Source: Sphingomonas glacialis | GTDB lineage: Bacteria; Pseudomonadota; Alphaproteobacteria; Sphingomonadales; Sphingomonadaceae | Direction: 5' to 3' | DNA length: 64,000 bases | NCBI RefSeq assembly: GCF_014653575.1 | Contig: NZ_BNAQ01000009.1 | Location: 1 to 64,000, forward strand | Part shown: one piece after another, positions 16,512 through 25,390 of the stretch | Position numbering within the stretch: the first letter of the stretch is position 1 | Layout of the letters: each line of letters starts with the position of its first letter | The notes under the pieces: model-generated | What the model was told of the DNA's origin: nothing | Seen by the model: the letters and a program-made list of their open reading frames with translations, nothing else | Databases searched by the model: none | Position numbers and translations under genes: made by a program

Positions 16512-18248
16512 TCAAATTGGCATCCGGTAGCCGTAAAATTCGTGGTCCTCATTATAACCACCGTGGCCGGCGCCGAGATCGGCAAAGTCGGACACGAACT
16601 CGATCGCTGTGACCCACTTGACCATCTTGAACCCGAGCTCGTTCTCGCATCGCAACCGCACCGGGGCGCCGTGCAGCACGCTGACCGGCTTGCCGTTCAT
16701 GTCGATGGCCAGCAGCGTCAGGGCGTGCCGCATATTCACCATCCGGTGTACGTCATAGTACCGGCCGCCATCGGCTCCGTCGGCGAGCGAGTAGAATACC
16801 GCATAGCGTGCTTCCGGCGCCGGTCGCACCAGGTCGAGTATGTCGCGCATCGGCACGCCGCCCCATTTCGCGACGCCCGACCAACCCTGAATGCAGAAGT
16901 GCGTAGTGATCTGCTCCTGCTGCGGCATGGAGCGCAGGTCCGCGAGTGTGAAATCGCAGGGCCGCTCCACAAGTCCGCTCACTCTAAGGCGATAATCGGC
17001 AAAATCGCCTGCGACGAGTGTCTCGAATTCAGCCGAGTCCGGCATCGTTCCGTTGGGCCAGAAGTAGGGAGAGATATCTTTTTCGGTAAGTTCGCTCTTT
17101 GGGTCCCACCACTCTGCAAAACCTTTGAACCATCCGACCATGGCCTGTCCGGTTCTCTGGACGAGGCGTGCATGTCGGATCGTGAATGGCGTGGCGGACC
17201 ACCATGCGATCGCCACCAGGGTCATCAATGGGACAAACACCGCAAAGCCGCGCCATGAGCCGTCGTGCACCCCGCCCCACATCATGTTGAGGTTAACTCT
17301 TGCGCCGGTGATGAACACCAACGTGACGTGTGCGAGGATGAACAACAGGAACCACCACAGCACCAGGAAATGCAGGGAGCGTGCTCGTTGGCGATTCAGC
17401 ACACGACCGAACCAACCGGAGCTGTTCGAAAGCGAGGGGCTCTGCATGAATCCGGTCACGATCGATGTCGGTGCAGCGATGAACACCGTGGTGAAGTAGG
17501 CAAGCTGTTGGAGGCTGTTGTAGCGTGTCCAGCTATGGTCGATCGGAAAGTTCAGCGACCAGTATTGCAGCGCAGTAGAGAGGGCGTTCGGGAACACGTC
17601 CCATGTCGTCGGCACAATCCTCTGCCACTGGTCAGTCGAAAATAGCAGCACGTATATCGCAATGCCGTTGAGCACCCAAAGCGTGTTGACCGAGAAGTGC
17701 CACCAGCGGGCGAGGCCGATCGAATGACGAATGCCGGGGATGCCCAGCCAACCGGGGATCGTTACTGAATCGTCTTTGGCTGTCCACACTCGCCCGGTCG
17801 GTACGGGCTTTTGAAAGCGGAACCAGTCCGAACCGGGGGTGCAATCGCGATGCCAATAAAGGCGGGGATGATCTGCCAGGATCTGCACGCCAGCGCGCAT
17901 GATGAACATCATGAAGAAGAAGTTGAGAAAGTGGCTGACCCGAAGCCATAGCGGAAAGCCCGAGATGACCACATGCGCGCTGGGCGGTGCGCCGGGATAG
18001 CGAACCAAAAAGCCCTGAACGTCGGGAATCTGACGGAGCGATTGTGCCACAGCGACGCCGGCGATAAGAATAACGAAAGCGATCGGCAGCGCCCACAGCA
18101 CGCTGTACCAGCGTTTGCCGAAACGGATGACCGGGACGATCCCCGACTGTGGCGGCATCCAGTGGCTTAGCAGGACGCGGTCGTCGGCCCTTGTTAGGCT
18201 TGCCGCAATAGGATCGTGGATGGCGCGTCCGTCGTTCACATTTTCCAT
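16512..18248 (-). CDS. cytochrome b561-like / molybdopterin oxidoreductase fusion
   Basis: 578 aa. Residues about 45-370 form a di-haem cytochrome-b-type membrane region (several helices, with haem-ligand-like His in RVSHFLNFF, RWWHFSVN, HFLVLWWF). Residues about 400-578 are a sulfite-oxidase-type molybdopterin domain with the cofactor cysteine in THFCIQGWSG and the family motif GAPVRLRCENELGFKMVKW. It likely passes electrons between a small substrate and the quinone pool. The substrate is not deducible; sulfite or another oxyanion is possible given the sulfur genes nearby. No Tat signal is evident. Confidence 0.85.
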   Translation of the reverse strand: MENVNDGRAIHDPIAASLTRADDRVLLSHWMPPQSGIVPVIRFGKRWYSVLWALPIAFVILIAGVAVAQSLRQIPDVQGFLVRYPGAPPSAHVVISGFPLWLRVSHFLNFFFMMFIMRAGVQILADHPRLYWHRDCTPGSDWFRFQKPVPTGRVWTAKDDSVTIPGWLGIPGIRHSIGLARWWHFSVNTLWVLNGIAIYVLLFSTDQWQRIVPTTWDVFPNALSTALQYWSLNFPIDHSWTRYNSLQQLAYFTTVFIAAPTSIVTGFMQSPSLSNSSGWFGRVLNRQRARSLHFLVLWWFLLFILAHVTLVFITGARVNLNMMWGGVHDGSWRGFAVFVPLMTLVAIAWWSATPFTIRHARLVQRTGQAMVGWFKGFAEWWDPKSELTEKDISPYFWPNGTMPDSAEFETLVAGDFADYRLRVSGLVERPCDFTLADLRSMPQQEQITTHFCIQGWSGVAKWGGVPMRDILDLVRPAPEARYAVFYSLADGADGGRYYDVHRMVNMRHALTLLAIDMNGKPVSVLHGAPVRLRCENELGFKMVKWVTAIEFVSDFADLGAGHGGYNEDHEFYGYRMPI

Positions 18249-18394
18249 AAAATATCGACCTGTACGCGCTGACTACGGAAGCCCCGGTAGCCGTATCGGG
18301 TCAATAGAACGAAAGTTGAGCCACTTATGAGGTCGTGTCCAGTGTGTTGGAGGGGTTAAGATGTATATCTACCCGAGCTAGGAGCATCGACCTT

Positions 18395-19018
18395 ATGACG
18401 CCGACCGAAGCGCTGACGCGCCTAAAAGAAGGAAACCGCGCATTCCTGAACGAGGAGCCGCTCCAGCCGTCACTCGATCGGGCCAGCCGCCTCGCCCTGG
18501 CCGGAGGGCAGAAGCCGTTCGCGGCGTATGTCAGCTGCTCCGACAGCCGAATGCCTCCGGAATTGCTGTTTGGGGGCGGGTTGGGCGAGCTATTCATTGT
18601 CCGTAACGCCGGTAACACGCTTGATGTTGCTGCGATGGGCAGCCTGGAGTTTGCGGTCAGCGTGCTGGGCGTGCCGCTCATCGTCGTCATGGGCCATGAA
18701 GGCTGTGGTGCGGTTAGCGCTGCGATGTCGGTAGTGACCAAGGGAGCGCGCTTCCCCGGCAACATCGGCAAGATGGTCGAACCGATCATTCCTGCGGTTC
18801 TGGGGGCGGGCCGACTTGGGCATGTCACGCTCGAAGGAGCCGTCCGCCAGAACGTCTCGAACGCAGTGCGCGAACTGCGGGAAGACTCCGCCCCGACCCT
18901 CATGGAGGCGCAGATCAGCGGTAGGCTTGTCGTTGTGGGAGCCTATTATTCGCTTGGCACCGGCGAGGTAGACGTTTTCGACACCGGCGTTGGCCAGCCG
19001 GCGTCCACGATCATCTAA
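18395..19018 (+). CDS. beta-carbonic anhydrase
   Basis: 207 aa from the ATG at 18395 (AGGAG upstream). The zinc ligands are in CSDSR (Cys, Asp/Arg dyad) and HEGCG (His, Cys); VRNAGNT is also conserved. It interconverts CO2 and bicarbonate. No signal peptide is seen, so it is presumably cytosolic, where it would dissipate a DAB-built bicarbonate pool unless regulated or used to feed carboxylases. It is divergent from the molybdopterin oxidoreductase gene. Confidence 0.92.
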   Translation: MTPTEALTRLKEGNRAFLNEEPLQPSLDRASRLALAGGQKPFAAYVSCSDSRMPPELLFGGGLGELFIVRNAGNTLDVAAMGSLEFAVSVLGVPLIVVMGHEGCGAVSAAMSVVTKGARFPGNIGKMVEPIIPAVLGAGRLGHVTLEGAVRQNVSNAVRELREDSAPTLMEAQISGRLVVVGAYYSLGTGEVDVFDTGVGQPASTII

Positions 19019-19044
19019 TCGTACACCCGAGCCATGCTCCAGAT

Positions 19045-19767
19045 TCAGTGCAACTTCGTGGGAGCGGGCTGCGGCCTTGGCGTTACAACCCGCTTGGCTG
19101 CATGAAACTCAACACGTCGAAACAGCAGGTCGAGATCTTCCCGGCTTACGTCGAAGGTCTCGCCAAGATCGGCGAGCGCAAGGTCGATGTCTGCGGGATG
19201 CGGGGCGCTTAAGCCGGATGCGGCAAGCTCGTGACCCACGATCGGGATCGGGCGGTGTGGATAGGAGTGGCCCGAGACCCTGTGGAAAGCGAGGCCGGTC
19301 AGGATCAATATCAACGAATTGATTCCGACCGGCACGAACGGGAAAGCGTAACCAGCTTCCAGCACCGCAGGCCCACCGATCACGGCCGTCAACGCAGCCG
19401 CCCCACCTGGGGGATGCAGGCAGCGTAGCAGCGACATCGCGAGGATCGCCCCGCCCACGGCAACGCCCACCGCCAGATACGGGATGGGCACGAACCGGGC
19501 CGCCGTTACGCCAACGAGCGCCGATACGACGTTACCGCCAATCACCGACCAGGGTTGTGCCAATGGGCTCGACGGGACGGCAAATATCAGCACCGCGGAA
19601 GCGCCGATTGGTGCCACCAGCAATGGGAGCGGCGCCGATCCGTGCAGCGCCATGGCGCAGACCAGGCTCGTCAGTGCAACGCCGATCACCCCCCCAATGC
19701 ACGCAAAAAGACGGTCGCGCAGGGTCGCGCCAGCAAGGATTGGTACAAAAGAAACCGGCAGTCTCAT
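19045..19767 (-). CDS. HPP-family integral membrane protein
   Basis: 240 aa with about five membrane helices followed by a polar about 80-residue tail. The name-giving motif is present (LRCLHPPGGAAALTAV), along with APIGASAVLIFAVPSSPLAQ. HPP proteins have been linked to nitrite transport in some phototrophs, but the substrate here is unknown. It lies downstream of the ClC gene in the same direction. Confidence 0.82.
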   Translation of the reverse strand: MRLPVSFVPILAGATLRDRLFACIGGVIGVALTSLVCAMALHGSAPLPLLVAPIGASAVLIFAVPSSPLAQPWSVIGGNVVSALVGVTAARFVPIPYLAVGVAVGGAILAMSLLRCLHPPGGAAALTAVIGGPAVLEAGYAFPFVPVGINSLILILTGLAFHRVSGHSYPHRPIPIVGHELAASGLSAPHPADIDLALADLGETFDVSREDLDLLFRRVEFHAAKRVVTPRPQPAPTKLH

Positions 19768-19830
19768 ATTCTCAGATCACCTACTCTGAACGGTCCCGCT
19801 TCCTCCGCATCGACCAATTGCGGCTTGTTA

Positions 19831-21582
19831 CTAGGTTCGGTCGACCTCTGCGCGCCTGCGGGCGCTCCGGACTTTAAGCAGGTCATGCCGCGAGAGAATG
19901 CCGAGAACGCGATCGGTGCCAACCTCGACAATGGGAATACGTCCGATCCCGCTCTCGACCATCAAATCAGCAACTTCGCCGATCGGGGAATGAAGGTAAG
20001 CGATCGGCTGTGACGGATCGGATAGCGCCTCGGCAAGCGGTGTTTCAGGCAGCTCACCCTCTACCTTCCAGCGCAGCGCGTCGGATCGGGACACCATCGC
20101 GAGGAGCCGCCCGCTATCATTCACCACGGGGTACGTCCGGTGCGTTGCGCCGTCCCCGAAAAAGGCGACGGCGTCCTTGATCGACATGGCACCCGACAGC
20201 ACGGCCGGATCGGGTGTCATCACCTGCTCCGCTTGCAGGAACTCGTGCGGATCGACCGTGTATTCCTGAAGGATATGGCGGCCGCGCCGAGCAATCTTTT
20301 CGGTCAGGATCGACCGGCGCATGATCAGAACGCTGATCGCGTATGCCCCGGTGGCCGCTGCGATCGTCGCCGGCAAGGCGTCGAAGTGACCGGTCAGCTC
20401 AACCGCGAATAGCGCGCCGGTCAGCGGCGCACGCATGGCGCCGCTCATCATGCCGGCCATGCCGATCATCGCCCAGAAACCTACCGATCCAGGAAGGAAC
20501 TGCCCGAGCAGGGCACCGAAAGCGCCACCCATGATCAGCAATGGCGCGAGAACGCCGCCCGAGGTTCCCGATCCCAGCGCGACCAACCACACGATCGCCT
20601 TCACAACCAGCAGCGTCAGGATCACCCGCACGGCCAATGATCCGTCGAGGAGCGCCTGAATGTTGGCGTAGCCCGCGCCAAGGACGCGGGGCTCGATCAG
20701 ACCCCCGACCCCTACGACTATGCCGCCCAGCGCCGGCCACCACATCCAGTGCACCGGAAGCCGGTGAAACGCGTCCTCGACGCGGTAGAGCAGCACCGAC
20801 AGCAATGCCGCCTCAAGCCCGACCAGGACGCCGATCCCGAGGGACAACCCTCCGACCGGCCACCACGCCTGCACGGGAGCGGCAGCAAATGGAAAGAGAG
20901 GTCCGACGCCCAGCAGCATGGGCCGCCAAGCAAATGCCACCAAGGTCGCCACGACCACAGGCACGAAGCTGCGCGGCTTCCACTCGAACAGTAGGACCTC
21001 GATCGCCAGCAGTATCGCGGCGATCGGCGTCCCGAAAATACCGGTCATTCCGGCCGCAGCGCCGGCGACCAGCAGCGTCTTGCGCTCGGCCGCGCTTAGG
21101 TGAAAGCATTGGGCGAACAGCGATCCGATCGCCCCGCCGGTCATAATGATCGGACCTTCGGCTCCAAACGGGCCGCCGCTTCCGATCGAGATCGCCGACG
21201 ACAGCGGCTTGAGGACCGCAACCTTGAGCGAAAGGCGGCTTTCACCGTAAAGGATGGCTTCGATCGCCTCCGGAATCCCGTGTCCCTTGATCTTCTCCGA
21301 GCCAAAGCGCGCCATCAAGCCGATCATCAAACTGCCGACGACCGGTATCGCGACCGCCGCGAGGCCGACGTGGGCATCTACGATTTCAGCGGGCGCGGCC
21401 GACACCCTTCCGAACCAAAACAGGTTGGTGGCGACCGCGATGAGCTTCAGCAGAATCTAGGCTCCAAACGCCGCGCCCGTGCCAACGACGATCGCCGCTC
21501 CGGCGAGCATGATCATGCGCCAATCGGCGCTATGATCGGCGAGCCGTCTAGGTTTCGGGATACTGATGGTAGAAGTCGTCAT
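19831..21582 (-). pseudogene. ClC chloride channel/transporter with CBS pair, amber-interrupted
   Basis: A full ClC frame can be traced from an ATG at 21582 (MTTSTISIPKP, then DWRMIMLAGAAIVVG), but it contains an in-frame TAG at 21459-21457, just before ILLKLIAVATNLFWFGR. Beyond it the frame is open for over 500 codons: GHGIPEAIEA, GPFGAEGPI with the gating Glu, then two CBS domains (about residues 390-520 of the residual frame). Reinitiation at a GTG at 21405 would give a 524-aa protein lacking the first transmembrane helix. So it is either a pseudogene, a readthrough case or a base error. Confidence 0.75.
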
Positions 21583-21613
21583 GCCAACTCGCCGTCTAGG
21601 AATGGCGGCTGCC

Positions 21614-21632
21614 TATATCGCGACACGATATA
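21614..21632. promoter_or_regulatory. MarR-type palindrome upstream of marR and clc
   Basis: TATATCG and CGATATA form a perfect 7-bp inverted repeat with a 5-nt spacer, located between the divergent ClC gene and marR. The same half-sites recur at 22096-22116, so it is probably the operator of the MarR protein encoded alongside. Confidence 0.6.
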
Positions 21633-21652
21633 GTTCAACGGCTAGGATGCGA

Positions 21653-22066
21653 ATGATGACAGACGGACATGAGTTGACAGACGCCGATTACGCCGCACTT
21701 GCGGAGTTCCGCTACGCGCTTCGCCAGTTTCAGGCGTTCAGTGAACGCGTAGCCGCGAATTGTGGTCTGACGCCCCAGCAACACCAAGCGCTGCTCGCCA
21801 TCCGGGCGGCCGCGCACGCAAACGTAAGCGTCGGCTATGTTGCCGAGCGTCTCAGTTTGAAGCCGCACAGCGCGACCGGGCTTATCGACCGGCTTGAAGC
21901 GCTTGGCCTAGTGACGCGCCGACCATCCCCCGACGACGGTCGCCAAGCTCTGCTCGAACTGATGCCGAGGGCGCAAACATTACTGCGGCAGCTATCGGAG
22001 ACCCATCGCGAAGAGATCGTGCGCCTTCGCCCCATGCTCACCGAGTTGCTTGCACGCATCGATTGA
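21653..22066 (+). CDS. MarR-family transcriptional regulator
   Basis: 137 aa. The winged helix includes YVAERLSLKPHSATGLIDRL and the wing VTRRPSPDDGRQ, both classic MarR. I used the ATG at 21653; further ATGs at 21647 and 21656 and an AGGA just upstream make the exact start uncertain by a few codons. Matching palindromes before this gene and before the membrane-protein gene at 22142 imply autoregulation plus control of that neighbour. Confidence 0.85.
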   Translation: MMTDGHELTDADYAALAEFRYALRQFQAFSERVAANCGLTPQQHQALLAIRAAAHANVSVGYVAERLSLKPHSATGLIDRLEALGLVTRRPSPDDGRQALLELMPRAQTLLRQLSETHREEIVRLRPMLTELLARID

Positions 22067-22095
22067 TCACACTTCCAAAGCTCTTACGTTGCAAC

Positions 22096-22116
22096 ATATA
22101 TCGCAATACGATATAT
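22096..22116. promoter_or_regulatory. second MarR-type palindrome
   Basis: ATATATCG and CGATATAT, 8-bp arms around a 5-nt spacer, 25 bp upstream of the gene at 22142. It matches the palindrome at 21614-21632. Confidence 0.6.
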
Positions 22117-22141
22117 ATATCCGCTGAAGGGAGTCGGCGAC

Positions 22142-22723
22142 ATGCAGTTGATCCTCATCGCGGCTGGAGCGATCGGCCTGGTTGCAGGCAGCCTGGCGGC
22201 AGCCGCGTTGCTTTGCTCGTTTTTGTGGTATGCATTTCGTCTCGTGCTGCATCCGGAATGGGCGGTATCCGCTGTTCTGATCCTCCTCGTTCTTGCCTTG
22301 GCCGGCGACCTGCCGAAAAGCCCGTTTTTGGACATGACGCTGACATTCGCGGTTGTCGCCGCAGTGCCTCTCTGGTTCGCAGGGCGCGCTTGGCGCAAGC
22401 AACGCGAGCGGGTCTTGGCCAGTCGGCGCAAGCTGTCCGTCCAGCCACGAACGAGCGAATTGTTTACACCGACAGAAACCGCGCTGTGGCCGCGGTTGTA
22501 CCCGGCGATCACAGCCTGCATTTGCGAAGAGCGCCCACCTACTCGCGAAGAAGTTCGTATAGTGGCCGCGCGACTTTGGCGGGAGGGCTTCGCGCAACGC
22601 TTCGGCGCGCAGACTGTGCCAGCGAGCTTCGCTGCACGACGACTACTGGTTCGCGCCGCTACCGCGGCACTAAGCGGCAAAGCTGCCGTTTCCTTTCGAC
22701 CAACACACGATGTAGTAGCGTAA
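22142..22723 (+). CDS. hypothetical membrane protein under MarR control
   Basis: 193 aa with three predicted N-terminal membrane helices (about residues 5-28, 38-55 and 60-80), then a basic cytosolic domain of about 110 residues. No family was recognised. The MarR-type palindrome immediately upstream makes regulation by the preceding gene product likely. Confidence 0.65.
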   Translation: MQLILIAAGAIGLVAGSLAAAALLCSFLWYAFRLVLHPEWAVSAVLILLVLALAGDLPKSPFLDMTLTFAVVAAVPLWFAGRAWRKQRERVLASRRKLSVQPRTSELFTPTETALWPRLYPAITACICEERPPTREEVRIVAARLWREGFAQRFGAQTVPASFAARRLLVRAATAALSGKAAVSFRPTHDVVA

Positions 22724-22813
22724 CCGGTCGAAGCTGTTTCAAAGGCCGGCGCAAAACTTCGAGACGGCGGCAAATCACACGATCTTTCGCTATTTTCTAT
22801 CTGAGAGGACAAG

Positions 22814-23137
22814 GTGCCAACGCTGAGCCCACATGACAGAGCCTATTACGAAGCCCGCGCCGGGGCCGAGTTGGACCTTTCGCAGCGATCTATTGATCCG
22901 TGTGCCGCGAAGATTCACCACGACCTCGCAACCCGCTATCTCTCGATTCTGCATGATGGTGCGGCCGAACCCTCAGCCTTTCCAGCGCTCAATCATGCGC
23001 GCCCGTATGAAGCGCGCAAAGGTGGGCAAGGAGGAGGTTTCACGATAACATCGCCGCGCTACGGCTGGCGAGCGGTCCTTAATGGGGGGCTGTTATCGGA
23101 GAGGATGCGCCGGTTACGCCGGAGTTGCCGGTCGTAG
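22814..23137 (+). CDS. small hypothetical protein
   Basis: 107 aa from a GTG preceded by GAGGACAAG. The N-terminus (LSPHDRAYYEARAGAELDLS) is helical and resembles short sphingomonad hypotheticals. The C-terminal half is Gly/Arg-rich and less convincing, so the end of the natural protein may be altered. No function is assigned. Confidence 0.45.
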   Translation: MPTLSPHDRAYYEARAGAELDLSQRSIDPCAAKIHHDLATRYLSILHDGAAEPSAFPALNHARPYEARKGGQGGGFTITSPRYGWRAVLNGGLLSERMRRLRRSCRS

Positions 23138-23255
23138 CACCGTTACGTCACGGACAGAGCCGCGATGCGAGGCTTCGGCCTTTGTCGCCGGGTCGTGTAG
23201 TTCGCGAGCTGTGCTAAGGTTATCGGGGCTGATCGGGGGATCCGGACGGACATGG

Positions 23256-23552
23256 CTATACCTGCTCGACCACGTTTTCCCCGCCACCATCCCGAGAGGT
23301 GATCCCAAATGCGGGCGCACAGTCGCAACGCCGCAGATCATGGGCGAGCATTTCACCCGTCGCGATGACCTCAAAGGTCCGGGCGTCGATGTAGCGCACG
23401 GGCTCGCCGTTCAGCAGCGTTACCCAGGCCGCGCCGCGATGCTGGCGCGATCCTGCTCCGCCTTGCGAGGTGAAGACGTAACGGTGCTCAACCACGAACA
23501 AAGGCGTACCGTCGTCACCGGTACAGCGGTGACGGGCCAGTTCCTCTATCAT
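23256..23552 (-). CDS. small hypothetical protein downstream of rnk
   Basis: 98 aa (TPLFVVEHRYVFTSQGG; YIDARTFEVIATGEML). Compact beta-rich sequence with no recognised family. It follows the Rnk-like gene by 4 bp on the same strand, so it is probably cotranscribed. Confidence 0.55.
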   Translation of the reverse strand: MIEELARHRCTGDDGTPLFVVEHRYVFTSQGGAGSRQHRGAAWVTLLNGEPVRYIDARTFEVIATGEMLAHDLRRCDCAPAFGITSRDGGGENVVEQV

Positions 23553-23556
23553 GACT

Positions 23557-23973
23557 TCAACCCTCTCTGGGCGGCGTCACACTCACGATGCGCAACAGCC
23601 GGTCATGACCGTCGCGATCCGGCCAGCGGATCGACGACCCAGCCGTCATGCCGATCAGGCCGGCGCCGATCGGAGTTAGGATCGAGACGCGTCCCGCAGC
23701 TATGTCCGCATCGAGCGGATAGACGAGTTGCACGGTGCGGCGCGTGCCAGTGCTTTCATCGATGAAGTCGATCCACGAATTCATCGCCACCGTCTGCTTT
23801 GGCAGTTCGCCCGGTTCGCACAGCTCGGCGCGCTCCAGTTCGGCCAGGAGCATCGCCGAGGAATGCGGGTGCCGATGCTCGGCACTCAGAGCCAGCTCCG
23901 ATAGCGCGTCGCACTCGGCAGCGGTAAGATGGATAACCGGATGATTGTCCACCGGGAGGGTGTGTTGTTCCAT
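23557..23973 (-). CDS. rnk: Rnk-type nucleoside diphosphate kinase regulator (GreA/GreB C-domain)
   Basis: 138 aa. The N-terminal about 50 residues form the short helical segment of Rnk, and the C-terminal domain is the GreA/GreB FKBP-like fold (VQLVYPLDADIAAGRVSIL; TPIGAGLIGM). Rnk binds RNA polymerase or modulates nucleotide pools. A 27-bp imperfect palindrome about 235 nt upstream also occurs upstream of the truncated haemoglobin gene. Confidence 0.82.
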   Translation of the reverse strand: MEQHTLPVDNHPVIHLTAAECDALSELALSAEHRHPHSSAMLLAELERAELCEPGELPKQTVAMNSWIDFIDESTGTRRTVQLVYPLDADIAAGRVSILTPIGAGLIGMTAGSSIRWPDRDGHDRLLRIVSVTPPREG

Positions 23974-24207
23974 TGCAGCAGCTTTCCGCTATTCGAGAAC
24001 ACAGGCGCACATTGGCGCGTCCTGTAAAATCAGATCGAGTAAAGCCCGAACTCACGCGGCAAAGCCGCCCAGAGCCCGGGCTAGCGGCGCGCGGCGAGTT
24101 GCCCGGCATGGTGGCGGAAGCGCCTGTATCTCGCGGGAGCGAACATTTATGGAACATGATGGCCGCAACAGGCTGCGTCAACCTTCGCGTTCGATCCAGC
24201 CCTGTTG

Positions 24208-24234
24208 GTCACAACAGTCTCGTTCGATTATGAC
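24208..24234. promoter_or_regulatory. shared 27-bp imperfect palindrome, copy 1
   Basis: Arms GTCACAAC and ATTATGAC around an 11-nt spacer. 22 of 27 positions match the element at 26759-26785. It lies upstream of the rnk operon. Confidence 0.45.
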
Positions 24235-24256
24235 AATGCTCAAGTAGTTATGCCTC

Positions 24257-24532
24257 CTACGCGCTTGGATTGCGATCGTAGAAATCGACCTGCATTCGCA
24301 TGGCTCCAAGCGGCTCAACAAAATGGGGCTGATCTGGAAGGACCAGGCCAGGATGGTCCGGATCGAGGATTGTTTCGGTAATGGGATCGAGCACTCGGTA
24401 TCGTAATCGGCCTTCCAGCACCCGGATGATTCCCCAAACGCCGGCCTTGGTGCGATGCTCTTTGCGCAGACCGGCGGGAAGCGTGTTTTCGTCGAAAACC
24501 GGGGTGCTCTTGTAGGGCTCTGGCGCGTTCAT
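24257..24532 (-). CDS. DUF1971 (YeaR/TehB-like cupin) protein, copy 1
   Basis: 91 aa, a single cupin-like domain: YKSTPVFDENTLPAGLRKEH at the N-terminus, GVWGIIRVLEGRLRYRV and QPHFVEPLG. DUF1971 proteins such as YeaR are induced by nitrate or nitric oxide in enterobacteria. It overlaps the upstream gene by 4 bp. A close paralogue with the same partner lies at 27280-27573. Confidence 0.82.
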   Translation of the reverse strand: MNAPEPYKSTPVFDENTLPAGLRKEHRTKAGVWGIIRVLEGRLRYRVLDPITETILDPDHPGLVLPDQPHFVEPLGAMRMQVDFYDRNPSA

Positions 24533-24885
24533 TGTGCCGGCACCGTTCGGAAATGGACCGCGCGATCGACAAGATCAGTCATGTGATCGGCTGCCTGGAT
24601 CGTCAGGGGATGCTGGGTGAAACCCGGCCGAGGAGAGATGTAATCCGCCATCTCCCGCGCCACTTCGAGCTGTCGATCCGAGCCCTCCGCCAAAACGGCG
24701 ATCATCAGGTTCTCGAGCGCGATGACCCGGATGCGGAGCTGGACCAGTTCGGCGTTGGTCATGTCGGGAACGTCCGCGTGCGTTTCATGCGACATCGACG
24801 CCAGGGCACCGCCTTCGTTGTCCCATCTCGAAAGCGCACGCCGCCGAAGGTCGGACGGATCAAGGAGCGGATCAGTATCGGGCAT
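24529..24885 (-). CDS. hypothetical partner of DUF1971, copy 1
   Basis: 118 aa, mostly helical: LVQLRIRVIALENLMIAVLA is a long central helix, followed by YISPRPGFTQHPLT. No named family was recognised. The paralogue at 26942-27283 shares the order and the 4-bp overlap with a DUF1971 gene, so the pair has been duplicated as a unit. Confidence 0.7.
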   Translation of the reverse strand: MPDTDPLLDPSDLRRRALSRWDNEGGALASMSHETHADVPDMTNAELVQLRIRVIALENLMIAVLAEGSDRQLEVAREMADYISPRPGFTQHPLTIQAADHMTDLVDRAVHFRTVPAQ

Positions 24886-24928
24886 CAGAATTTCCTCGTT
24901 GAGCGCGGCTGCGAGAGCTTGGGATCAA

Positions 24929-25369
24929 TCATCGGTAGCCAATGCCCTTCACGTAATCGACCAGTTGCGCTTCTTCATATTCGGCGTCGCTCAGGAGGGC
25001 GCGAAGAACGGCCCGCGCGGTGAGCAACCCGACCGGCCGGTTGTCGCCGTCCGCCACCGGAATGTTCTTCAGGTGTCGCTCCTTCATCAGCTTGGACACG
25101 TCTTGCAGAAGGTCCGTCCCATGGCACAGCGCGACATCGCGCGTCATCACGGTCGAGGCCGGACACATGCAGGTGGCACCTTCGCAGACACTAATCTGCC
25201 TGACGACATCGGTTTTGGTGACGACGCCCCGTAATGCGCCCTTGCTGTCGCACACGATCACGAGGTCGGTCCCGGAAGTCAGCAGTTTGGCGGCTTCGAT
25301 CAGCTTGGCGTCCTCGGCGATCGTCACCAGCTTTTCGCGTGCTGTTTCCAGCATCCCTTCGACGAACAT
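24929..25369 (-). CDS. CBS-domain pair protein
   Basis: 146 aa consisting of two CBS domains (SGTDLVIVCDSKGALRGVVT; HLKNIPVADGDNRPVGLLT), with a CEGATCMCPAS cysteine cluster between them. CBS pairs sense adenine nucleotides. The cysteine insert could bind metal or sense redox state. It is directly downstream of the alternative oxidase gene on the same strand. Confidence 0.82.
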   Translation of the reverse strand: MFVEGMLETAREKLVTIAEDAKLIEAAKLLTSGTDLVIVCDSKGALRGVVTKTDVVRQISVCEGATCMCPASTVMTRDVALCHGTDLLQDVSKLMKERHLKNIPVADGDNRPVGLLTARAVLRALLSDAEYEEAQLVDYVKGIGYR

Positions 25370-25390
25370 CGCTCGGTCTCCTTGTCGCGC

